This document shows positions 44,458 to 52,496 of a stretch of DNA of 64,000 nt, piece by piece; positions within the stretch are counted from its first letter, which is position 1; every line of letters starts with the position of its first letter. The DNA comes from an uncultured Collinsella sp. (lineage in GTDB: Bacteria > Actinomycetota > Coriobacteriia > Coriobacteriales > Coriobacteriaceae), in NCBI GenBank assembly GCA_902479065.1, contig CABSNM010000007.1, positions 1 through 64,000 on the forward strand, given 5' to 3'. The notes under the pieces are model-generated. The model searched no databases and was not told the DNA's origin. It saw nothing but the letters and a program-made list of their open reading frames with translations. Both the position numbers and the translations under genes were made by a program.

Positions 44458-47199
44458 TTACTCGTCTAGGAGATCTTCTGGCATGTCGTTGCCGTCGCCT
44501 AGATCGACAGGGGTTTCTTCGGGGGCAGAGCCATCTTCTGTGGCTTCGCCTTCGGGTTTCTCTTTGGCGGCTGTCATGCGGGCTACGGCGCAGATGCGGT
44601 CGTTGTCGTCGACGGTCATCATCTTGACGCCCTGGGTGGCGCGGCCGGTCTGGCTGATCTCGTCGGTCTTGACGCGAATGACCGTCGCGCCCTCCGTCAC
44701 GATGAACAGCTCGTGCTGTGGGCCCACCGTCTTCATGGCCGCAAGGTTACCCTTACGCTCGGTCATTTGGATGGTGTAGACGCCCTGGCCGCCGCGATTC
44801 TGCTCCGGGTAGTCCGCGACCGGCGTGCGCTTGCCGTAGCCGCGCTCGGTGATGACGAACAGATCGCCGTTGCCGTTAGTGACTTCCATGCCCAGAACGC
44901 TCACGCCGTCCTTCATACCAATACCGCGAACGCCGCTGGTATCGCGGCCGGTGGCGCGCACCTGCTCCTCGGAGAACATGATCGCCTTGCCCGCGGTGGT
45001 GGCCAGGATAATCTTGTCGCCCTCGCGCACGCGGCGCACGTTCAGCAGCGCGTCGTCGTCACGCAGGTTGATAGCGATCAGGCCGTCGCGACGGCTGCGG
45101 TCATATGCGCTCATCACGGTCTTCTTGACCATGCCGCTCTTGGTGGCAAACATCAGGTACTCGTCGGCTGGGAACTCGCGGCAGCTGATGACGCTCGCGA
45201 TCTTCTCGCCCTCCTCGAAGGGCAGCAGGTTGACGATCGCGGTACCGCGCGCCTGGCGCGTACCCACCGGCAGCTCGTGCACCTTCAGGCGATAGACCTT
45301 GCCCTTGCTCGAGAAGAACAGCACGTACTCGTGCGTGGACGCGATGAACATCTCGTCGATGACGTCGTCCTCTTTGAGGTTGACGCCCGACACGCCCTTG
45401 CCACCGCGCTTTTGGGCACGGTAGGCGGCCACCGGGATACGCTTAACGTAGCCGGTGTGGGTGATGGTCACGACCATATCCTCGTCGGCGATGAGGTCCT
45501 CGACATCCAGGTCCTTCTCAACCTGGCTGATCTCGGTGCGGCGCTTGTCGCCGAACTTCTTGGAGATCTCGCGCATCTCTTCCTTGATGACGCCCAGGAT
45601 CTTCTCCTCATGCGCCAGCAGGTCCTCGTAGTAGGCGATGGCGCGGCGCAGGCCGTCCAACTCTTCCTGAATCTTGTCGCGCTCCAGGCCGGTCAGGCGG
45701 CGCAACTTCATCTCGAGGATGGCCGTGGTCTGCTCGGGCGTAAAGCCAAAGCGCTCGATCAAGCGGCTGCTGGCCTCGGAGTCGGTCTGCGAGGAGCGGA
45801 TGATGCTAATGACCTCGTCAATATGGTCGAGAGCCATAAGATAACCCTCGAGGATATGCGCGCGGGCTTGGGCCTTCTTAAGGTCGAAGCGGGTGCGGCG
45901 AGTGACGACGTCGACCTGGTGGTCGATGTAGTGCTGCAGCATCTCACGCAGGCTCAGGCATTTGGGAACGCCGTTGACGAGCGCCAGGTTGTTGGCGCCA
46001 AAGGTCGTCTGCAGCGAGGTGTACTTATACAGGTTGTTGAGCACGACCTGCGGAATGACGCCCTTCTTGAGCTCGATAACCAGACGGATGCCCTTCTGGT
46101 TGGACTCATCGCGCATATCCGAGATACCCTCGATGCGCTTGTCGTTGACAAGCTGGGCGATCTTCTCCTGCAGGGTGCCCTTGTTGACCATGTAGGGAAT
46201 CTCGGTAAAGACCAGGCGGCTGCGGCCGGTCTTGGTGGACTCCACGTGTGCCTTGGCACGCACGGTAATGGAGCCGCGGCCGGTCTCGTAGCTCTGCTTA
46301 ATGCCGGCGCTGCCCATGACGATGGCGCCGGTGGGGAAGTCCGGACCGGGCATGATCTGCATGAGCTCGTCGACGGTGGCGTCGGGGTTGTCGATCAGGT
46401 AGCAGGTGGCCTCAATCGCCTCGGTGAGGTTGTGCGGGGCGATGTTGGTGGCCATGCCGACGGCGATGCCCTGGCTGCCGTTGACCAGCAGGTTGGGGAA
46501 GCGCGCAGGCAGCGCCACGGGCTCGGCGAGCGATTCGTCGTAGTTGGGCTGCCAGTCGACGGTATCCTTCTGCAGGTCGCGCAGCAGTTCCATGGCGGGC
46601 TTTGCCAGGCGGCTCTCGGTGTAACGCATGGCTGCCGCGCCGTCGCCGTCGATGTTACCGAAGTTGCCATGACCGTCGATGAGCGGCGTGCGCATGGAGA
46701 ACCACTGTGCCAGGCGGACCATGGCCTCGTAGACCGCAAAGTCACCGTGCGGGTGGTACTTACCGATAACTTCGCCGACCGTCCACGCCGACTTCTTGTG
46801 CGGGCGGTTGGGGTAGATGCCGCTCTCGTTCATCGCGTACAGGATGCGGCGGTGCACCGGCTTTAAGCCGTCGCGCACGTCCGGCAGGGCGCGCGCCGTG
46901 ATGACCGACATCGAATACTCGATAAACGACTGCTTCATCTCGCGACCGAACTCCGAAATCTGGAGCTGGCCGCCGTTGATATCCTCGCCGGCCGAGGCGC
47001 CCCGGTCGACTTCGCCAAAACTCTCCTCGAGCTCGCCGTCGTCATCCTCTTCCTCGTCATCATCGACATCGGGGTTATAGGCGTCCGGGTCGCCGTCCTC
47101 GCCCTGCTCAGCACGGGCAAGCAGGCGCTTCAGATCGTCGGGCATGCCGGCATCGCCGGCCTCGTCCATACCCCCGTTATTGTTGATATCGTCTGCCAC
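44458..47199 (-). CDS. gyrA: DNA gyrase subunit A
   Basis: Breakage-reunion subunit of gyrase, 913 aa. The first about 80 residues are an unusual acidic extension (Asp/Glu-rich, NPDVDDDEEEDDDGELEES) before the normal start region QSFIEYSMSVITARALPDVRDG. The catalytic Tyr is Tyr193 in MRYTESRLAK. The C-terminal beta-propeller shows six-fold repeats and the GyrA box QRGGKGVSGV. In the quinolone region GKYHPHGDFAVYEAM the position equal to E. coli Ser83 is Phe154. The stop is followed by a strong terminator. Confidence 0.97.
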   Translation of the reverse strand: MADDINNNGGMDEAGDAGMPDDLKRLLARAEQGEDGDPDAYNPDVDDDEEEDDDGELEESFGEVDRGASAGEDINGGQLQISEFGREMKQSFIEYSMSVITARALPDVRDGLKPVHRRILYAMNESGIYPNRPHKKSAWTVGEVIGKYHPHGDFAVYEAMVRLAQWFSMRTPLIDGHGNFGNIDGDGAAAMRYTESRLAKPAMELLRDLQKDTVDWQPNYDESLAEPVALPARFPNLLVNGSQGIAVGMATNIAPHNLTEAIEATCYLIDNPDATVDELMQIMPGPDFPTGAIVMGSAGIKQSYETGRGSITVRAKAHVESTKTGRSRLVFTEIPYMVNKGTLQEKIAQLVNDKRIEGISDMRDESNQKGIRLVIELKKGVIPQVVLNNLYKYTSLQTTFGANNLALVNGVPKCLSLREMLQHYIDHQVDVVTRRTRFDLKKAQARAHILEGYLMALDHIDEVISIIRSSQTDSEASSRLIERFGFTPEQTTAILEMKLRRLTGLERDKIQEELDGLRRAIAYYEDLLAHEEKILGVIKEEMREISKKFGDKRRTEISQVEKDLDVEDLIADEDMVVTITHTGYVKRIPVAAYRAQKRGGKGVSGVNLKEDDVIDEMFIASTHEYVLFFSSKGKVYRLKVHELPVGTRQARGTAIVNLLPFEEGEKIASVISCREFPADEYLMFATKSGMVKKTVMSAYDRSRRDGLIAINLRDDDALLNVRRVREGDKIILATTAGKAIMFSEEQVRATGRDTSGVRGIGMKDGVSVLGMEVTNGNGDLFVITERGYGKRTPVADYPEQNRGGQGVYTIQMTERKGNLAAMKTVGPQHELFIVTEGATVIRVKTDEISQTGRATQGVKMMTVDDNDRICAVARMTAAKEKPEGEATEDGSAPEETPVDLGDGNDMPEDLLDE

Positions 47200-47247
47200 G
47201 TTACCTCCTCATGGTTTGCGTGGTCCATTAGTTCCCTACCACGGAGA

Positions 47248-47348
47248 CGGCTTTTCCAGGTGCCGCAGATTCGCCCGAAAGAGGAGGGAAGCGTACTTGG
47301 GTACGCGACCGACGATTGAGGGCGAAGGTGCGGTGGCTGGGAAAGCCG
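47248..47348. repeat. covarying structured element, copy C (gyrB-gyrA gap)
   Basis: P1 is CGGCTTTTCCAG (47248-47259) with CTGGGAAAGCCG (47337-47348). P2 is CCGCA-GA-TTCGCCC (47263-47276) with GGGCGAA-GG-TGCGG (47320-47333). The middle has GAAAGAGGAGGGAA, the hairpin GCGTAC-TTGG-GTACGC (47291-47306) and GACCGACGATTGA. The middle segment nearly repeats that of copy B, but the GG and GA sides of P2 are exchanged. It fills the 155-base gap between gyrB and gyrA. Confidence 0.72.
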
Positions 47349-47354
47349 CGGGGA

Positions 47355-49385
47355 TTAGGCATCCAAGAATCGTGCGTCATGCGCGTGTTTTTCAATGTAC
47401 TCGCGGCGATAGCCGACCTCGGAACCCATGAGCTCGCGCACGGCGCGGTCCGCCACCACGGCGTCCTCGATCGACACGCGCTGCAGGATGCGGGTCTTGG
47501 GGTCCATCGTCGTCGAGGCAAGCTGCTTGGGGTCCATCTCGCCCAGGCCCTTGTAGCGCTGGACGGTATAGCCCTTGCGCTTCTTGGTGATCTTGCCGTC
47601 CTTGGCCCTGCCGTCCTCGTCGTTATCGTCGGGGTTCAGGCCCAGACTCTGGATGGTATCGCGCAGGATCTCGTCTTCGGGCTGGCGGCCGTTGGGATAC
47701 ACGTAGTGGATCTTGTTGCGCACCTTAATGCCAAAGATGGGCGGGCAGGCAACATAGACGTAGCCGGCATCGATCAGCGGACGCATGTACTTGTAGAAGA
47801 ACGTCAGCAGCAGGATGCGGATATGCGCGCCGTCGACGTCTGCATCGGTCATGATGATGATCTTGTGGTAGCGCGCCTTGGTGATATCGAAGTCGCCGCC
47901 GTCGCCGGCACTCGTCGTGACGCCGCAGCCGATCGCGGTAATCAATGACTGGATGGTGTCACTCGAGAACGCGCGATGGTCACCAACGCGTTCGACGTTC
48001 AAAATCTTGCCGCGCAGGGGCAGAATCGCCTGGATGTCTCGGCGACGGCCGTCCTTGGCCGAACCGCCTGCCGAGTCACCCTCTACGATGAAGAGCTCGG
48101 TCAGCTCGGCATCGCGCACCGAGCAGTCGGCGAGCTTACCGGGCAGGGACGCCGTCTCGAGCAGGCTCTTGCGACGGGTCGCTTCGCGCGCCTTGCGGGC
48201 GGCGTTGCGGGCCTTGCATGCCTGCTGGGCCTTCTTGACGATCTCGCGAGCGGGCTTGGGATGCTCCTCGAGGTAATCGGCGAGGCCGTCGGTCACGATC
48301 TTGAGCGTCAGCGCGCGCATATAGGAGCTGCCGAGCTTGGCCTTGGTCTGGCCCTCAAATTGCGGGTCGGGCAGCTTGACCGAGATAACGGCCGAAAGGC
48401 CCTCGCGCACATCGTCGCCGGTCAGGTTGGCGTCTTTTTCCTTGAGCAGGTTCTGTTTGCGCGCGTAGTCGTTGATCACACGGGTGAGCGCGGTGCGGAA
48501 GCCCTCAAGGTGCATGCCGCCCTCGGGGGTGTAGATGTCGTTGGCAAACGACATGACGTTCTCGCCGTAACCGCTATTCCACTGCAGGGAAACCTCAACC
48601 TCGCCCATCTTGGTCACAGGCGCGTCCGGATCCGATTTGCCCTCGATGTAGATGGGCTCCTTAAAGGCCTCGGGGACGTCCTTGCCCTCGTTGAGGAACT
48701 TGACGAAGTCGATGATGCCGCCCTCGTAGCAAAACTCCTCCACGTGGGGAGTCGCCTCGCGCTCGTCGGTCAGCACGATTTTGAGGTTCTTATTGAGGAA
48801 CGCCGTCTCCTGCAGACGGTTGTGCAGCGTATCGAAATCGTAGATGCAGGTCTCGAAGATCTCGTCGTCGGGCCAGAAGGTGACGGTGGTGCCCGTCGAA
48901 TCCGAGGTGCCCACGACCTCCATCTTCTTGACGGTCTTGCCGCGCGAGAACTCCATCTCGTAGGTGTTGCCGTCGCGACGAACCTGAACGACCACGCGCT
49001 TGGACAGTGCGTTGACGACGGAGATGCCTACGCCGTGCAGACCGCCCGAGACCTTATAGGCCGAGTTATCGAACTTACCGCCGGCGTGCAAGATCGTCAT
49101 GACGACCTCGAGCGTCGGGATCTTTTTAACAGGGTGCTCGTCGACGGGGATGCCGCGCCCGTTGTCGACGACCGTGATGGAGTTGTCGGCGTGGACCGTC
49201 ACCTGGATCTCGGTGCAGAAACCGGCCATGGCCTCATCGACGGAGTTGTCAACGATCTCCCACACCAGGTGATGCAGACCGCTGGCACTCGTCGAGCCGA
49301 TATACATGCCCGGGCGCTTACGAACGGCCTCGAGACCTTCGAGAATCTTAATCTCGCCGCCATCGTAATCGTTTTCGTTTGCCAC
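47355..49385 (-). CDS. gyrB: DNA gyrase subunit B
   Basis: ATPase subunit of gyrase, 676 aa. The GHKL fold shows IVDNSVDEAMAG, VDNGRGIPVD and SGGLHGVGISVVNALS. The TOPRIM part has LFIVEGDSAGGSAK(DGRRRDIQAILPLRGK) and MTDADVDGAHI. I place the start at GTG 49385, four bases after AGGAGG, since the longer TTG start would place the ribosome site inside the gene. It lies between the dciA-like gene and gyrA. Confidence 0.97.
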   Translation of the reverse strand: MANENDYDGGEIKILEGLEAVRKRPGMYIGSTSASGLHHLVWEIVDNSVDEAMAGFCTEIQVTVHADNSITVVDNGRGIPVDEHPVKKIPTLEVVMTILHAGGKFDNSAYKVSGGLHGVGISVVNALSKRVVVQVRRDGNTYEMEFSRGKTVKKMEVVGTSDSTGTTVTFWPDDEIFETCIYDFDTLHNRLQETAFLNKNLKIVLTDEREATPHVEEFCYEGGIIDFVKFLNEGKDVPEAFKEPIYIEGKSDPDAPVTKMGEVEVSLQWNSGYGENVMSFANDIYTPEGGMHLEGFRTALTRVINDYARKQNLLKEKDANLTGDDVREGLSAVISVKLPDPQFEGQTKAKLGSSYMRALTLKIVTDGLADYLEEHPKPAREIVKKAQQACKARNAARKAREATRRKSLLETASLPGKLADCSVRDAELTELFIVEGDSAGGSAKDGRRRDIQAILPLRGKILNVERVGDHRAFSSDTIQSLITAIGCGVTTSAGDGGDFDITKARYHKIIIMTDADVDGAHIRILLLTFFYKYMRPLIDAGYVYVACPPIFGIKVRNKIHYVYPNGRQPEDEILRDTIQSLGLNPDDNDEDGRAKDGKITKKRKGYTVQRYKGLGEMDPKQLASTTMDPKTRILQRVSIEDAVVADRAVRELMGSEVGYRREYIEKHAHDARFLDA

Positions 49386-49434
49386 ACGTCCTCCTTCAGT
49401 CAAGAAAATGTGTACAGCCTTACTAGTTTATCGT

Positions 49435-49459
49435 AAAAAACCCCTCGGGAACGAGGGTA
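49435..49459 (-). terminator. terminator of the recF/dciA-like transcript
   Basis: CCCTCG-GGAA-CGAGGG (49442-49457) is followed by GTTTTTT on the minus strand. Confidence 0.85.
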
Positions 49460-49488
49460 TTTGGCTCTACAAGGCCACCAGATGCGAT

Positions 49489-50052
49489 TTAAGGCTCTTT
49501 TTTGCTTTGCACGCCCTTGGCCCACTCGGCGCTGGCTCTCATGGCGTTCTCGAGGGCCTCGCGCAGTTTTTGGTCTTCGATGGGCGCCACTTGGCACTCA
49601 ATCTCGGCGCGCTCGGCCTCACTGAGGTCGGCGTGCGGAGCCGGCGGGCGCTCGGTCGTCGCCGGACGCAGGCGCTCCCTGGCGGCGGGCGGCGTGTGAC
49701 CGGGCGCGGTGGTTTTGAACACCAGGCCATCCACATGCGCACCGGCGCGCTCCATGCGCGCGCGGATGATCTCGCGCAACAGCGTCATTTCCTGCGTCCA
49801 CGAGGGCGAATCGAGATATACCAGCAGCTCATTGGACTCGGGCAGGTAGCGCAGGCCCGTCACATGCCGCCCCTCGCGCGTGCCCGAGCACACCGCGTTC
49901 CACGCGCGATAGACCGCGCGAGATTCCTCTGCAGCCTCCATCTGCGCGCGGCGCTCAGGCGTCGCGGCCGCCAGGATGCGCTGACGCTCTGCGTTCAAAA
50001 ATCCACTGAAGGCGACCGTTTCGCTCTCGCGCTCGTAATTAGCACGTCTCAC
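49489..50052 (-). CDS. DUF721/DciA-like protein (replicative helicase loader)
   Basis: 187 aa. The DUF721 region covers YRAWNAVCSGTREGRHVTGLRYL and LLVYLDSPSWTQEMTLLREIIRARM, the pattern of DciA, which loads the DnaB helicase where DnaC is absent. The C-terminal half is charged and low-complexity. It begins with GTG 50052 inside the recF end (14-base overlap). No DnaC-like loader is next to dnaB in this window. Confidence 0.75.
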   Translation of the reverse strand: MRRANYERESETVAFSGFLNAERQRILAAATPERRAQMEAAEESRAVYRAWNAVCSGTREGRHVTGLRYLPESNELLVYLDSPSWTQEMTLLREIIRARMERAGAHVDGLVFKTTAPGHTPPAARERLRPATTERPPAPHADLSEAERAEIECQVAPIEDQKLREALENAMRASAEWAKGVQSKKEP

Positions 50053-51145
50053 CCATGCTCACCACCCTGGCTCGATCAAGCAGGTCATCGGTAAAATACC
50101 CCAGGTTGGTCGTGGTTATGACCGTCTGGATATCATCGCCGATCAACCGCAAAAAAGCACCGCGGCGCTCGCCGTCGAGTTCGCTCATCACGTCATCCAA
50201 AAGCAGCAGCGGAGCGGTGCCCAGGACATCGCGAGCCACGGCCACCTCCGCCACCTTCCAGGCCAAAACCAACGTTCGCTGCTGACCTTGGCTGGCAAAT
50301 GAACGGGCGGAGCGGCCCGCCACGGCAAACTCAATCTCATCGCGATGCGGTCCCACCAACGTCACGCCGCGGCGAATTTCCTCGTCGGCGCGCTCATCAA
50401 GGGCAGCCAGCATGCGCTCGTACGCCCAGCCCTTCAGCTCTTCGCGATCCTCGACCTGGGGCAAATCCCCCAGCGTGGACGTATAGGTCACGCTGGCAGC
50501 CTCGCCGGACGCCACTTGACCGTAGGCAGTGTGCACATGGCCCGCCAGCCGGTCGAGTAGGGCCAACCGGTGCACGAGCAGGGCCGAGCCCGCGCGGGCA
50601 ATCGAATCGTTCCACGCGCCGAGCATCTCGCGGCAGCACCAGGTCTCCTTAAGCAGGGCGTTACGCTGGGTCACGCAGCGCCCATAGGTGCTCGCAAGAT
50701 CGGCATAGCGTGCGCTCAGTTGCATGCCAAAGTCATCGAGGGCGGCGCGGCGCACACTGGCGCCTCTCTTAACCATGTCCAGATGGTCGGGGCAAAACAG
50801 TACGCTCGGCAGAGCCCCGCGCACACCGGCGGCAGAGCACCTCTTGCCGTTGCGGCTAAACGAGCGCTTACCGTCCTCCACGCTCAATCCCATATCAAGC
50901 ACGCGGCCGTCGCCCTCGAGCCTCAGCTCGACCTTGCACGAGCCCACGCCGTCATGGACGAGCTCGGCTGCGGTCGGATGCCTAAACGAGGCGCCGCTCG
51001 TCAGCAGCTGCAGCGCCTCTATGAGATTGGTCTTTCCTGCCGCGTTGGGTCCCGCAAGTATCGTCACGCCCTCGTCCAGGGCAAGGCGATAGCTATCGAA
51101 GCTGCGGTAGTGCGCGACGGAAAGATCACGGGCGAACATGGTCAT
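50039..51145 (-). CDS. recF: DNA replication and repair protein RecF
   Basis: 368 aa SMC-like ATPase acting in gap repair. It shows the Walker A AGPNAAGKTNLIEAL at about residues 32-46, signature RSFASQGQQRTLVLAWKVAE, and Walker B PLLLLDDVMSELD. The start is ATG 51145 or 51139, without a clear ribosome site. Translation probably follows from dnaN, whose stop is nine bases upstream. Confidence 0.96.
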   Translation of the reverse strand: MTMFARDLSVAHYRSFDSYRLALDEGVTILAGPNAAGKTNLIEALQLLTSGASFRHPTAAELVHDGVGSCKVELRLEGDGRVLDMGLSVEDGKRSFSRNGKRCSAAGVRGALPSVLFCPDHLDMVKRGASVRRAALDDFGMQLSARYADLASTYGRCVTQRNALLKETWCCREMLGAWNDSIARAGSALLVHRLALLDRLAGHVHTAYGQVASGEAASVTYTSTLGDLPQVEDREELKGWAYERMLAALDERADEEIRRGVTLVGPHRDEIEFAVAGRSARSFASQGQQRTLVLAWKVAEVAVARDVLGTAPLLLLDDVMSELDGERRGAFLRLIGDDIQTVITTTNLGYFTDDLLDRARVVSMGETC

Positions 51146-51154
51146 GGCGCAGCG

Positions 51155-52258
51155 CTAGATGCGGACCGGCATGACCAGGTACAGGTAGTTGATCTTGTCG
51201 TAGGACTTGAAGATACCCGCCTGCGAGTAGCTCTTGAGCTCCAGCGTGATCTCCTTCTCCTTGGACAGGGCGTTGAGGCAGCCGAAGATATAGTGGTAGT
51301 TGAAGGCGATGGTACCCGACTCGCCCTCGGCCTCGACATCGATCGTCTCCTGCGCAAGGTCCTGGTCATTGGAAATGGAGGACAGGCCCATCTGCCCGTT
51401 CTCGACATCGATCTCGAACTTGACGGCGGGGTTGGCGCTCGCGATAACGGCCACGCGCTTGAGGGCGGCGTTAAAAGCGGCGACATCGATCTTGACGCTC
51501 GTCACGCACGAATCGGGGATGAGCTGCTTGTAGTTGGGATACATGCCCTCGATGCGGCGCGACACGTAGGTGGTGTTGCCGGCCTCGAAGACGACCTGGG
51601 TGTCGGTAGCCCCGATCATGATGGTCGCCTGGCTGGCCATGATGTTCAGCGCGTCGTTAAAGGCGTCAGCCGGAACGTTGAGCTCAAAGGAGCCCTCGAG
51701 GGTCGAGGTCTCGACCTGCGTATCGCACACGGCCAAGCGGAAGGAATCGGTCGCCACCAGGCGCACGGTATTGTTCTCGACCTTCATGTGCACGCCGCCC
51801 AGGATGGGGCGGGCCTTGTCGGTCGAGGTGACGCGCCACACGCGACCGACCATTTCGGACAAGATATCGGTCGGCAGCTCCACGGCGCTCTCGATGGCAT
51901 AGGCCGGAAACTCGGGGAAGTCATTGGCATCGAGCGTGTTCAGCCTAAAAGAGCTCTTCTCGCAACCAATCAGCACCTGGCGCTCGGACAGCTCAAAGGT
52001 GACCGGGGCATCGGGGAGGGTCTTGGTGATATTGGAGAGCATCTTACAGGGGATAACCATCTCGCCCTCTTCTTCGACATGCGCCGCGATGCGATGACGG
52101 ATCGAGATGGTGTAGTTAGAGGTCTGGAATTCCAAGATGCCGTCTTGGGCCTTGACGAGCACGCCCGACAGGATGGGAAGGGTGGATGCCGAAGCGACAC
52201 CCTTCATAACGACGCCGATGGCTTGTGTAAGCGAGCTCTGGCTGACGGTGAACTTCAT
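51155..52258 (-). CDS. dnaN: DNA polymerase III beta clamp
   Basis: 367 aa sliding clamp of three similar domains. It starts MKFTVSQSSLTQAIGVV and contains VVMKGVASASTLPILSGVL, the domain 2 region TDSFRLAVC and the end YLVMPVRI. ATG 52258 has AAAGG upstream. It follows dnaA across a 238-base AT-rich gap. Confidence 0.97.
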   Translation of the reverse strand: MKFTVSQSSLTQAIGVVMKGVASASTLPILSGVLVKAQDGILEFQTSNYTISIRHRIAAHVEEEGEMVIPCKMLSNITKTLPDAPVTFELSERQVLIGCEKSSFRLNTLDANDFPEFPAYAIESAVELPTDILSEMVGRVWRVTSTDKARPILGGVHMKVENNTVRLVATDSFRLAVCDTQVETSTLEGSFELNVPADAFNDALNIMASQATIMIGATDTQVVFEAGNTTYVSRRIEGMYPNYKQLIPDSCVTSVKIDVAAFNAALKRVAVIASANPAVKFEIDVENGQMGLSSISNDQDLAQETIDVEAEGESGTIAFNYHYIFGCLNALSKEKEITLELKSYSQAGIFKSYDKINYLYLVMPVRI

Positions 52259-52265
52259 CTTTTAA

Positions 52266-52481
52266 TACCTTTCTATAGATATAAATATCTTAATAATAGT
52301 AATAGCACTGACGAAACTGTTGATTACTCCCAAAGACGCAGGTCAGACCCAGAAAGAGAATCGACAGCAACCTGTGTGCAACAGGGGTGGTTTTCCACGT
52401 TCAAAACCTGCGCAAAACTTTTCATCATCGCGGGTTGGGTTTTAGACACCTTATGCCCGTGGTTTCGACAAGTTTTCAACA
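52266..52481. other. oriC candidate, dnaA-dnaN gap (AT-rich element and DnaA-box-like sites)
   Basis: 52266-52302 is almost pure A/T with an inner GATATAAATATC palindrome, a possible unwinding element. TTTTCCACG (52391-52399) and TTTTCAACA (52473-52481) resemble DnaA boxes (consensus TTATCCACA) with 2-3 changes. Confidence 0.5.
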
Positions 52482-52496
52482 GGTGTCTCTATTTCC

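Noticed and set aside
46726..46728. Second quinolone resistance change at the position of E. coli Asp87 (here Glu158)
   Set aside because: Glu is the normal residue at this place in several Gram-positive bacteria, so it does not by itself indicate resistance.
44713..46866. Long plus-strand frame opposite gyrA
   Set aside because: Antisense shadow; composition follows the third positions of gyrA.
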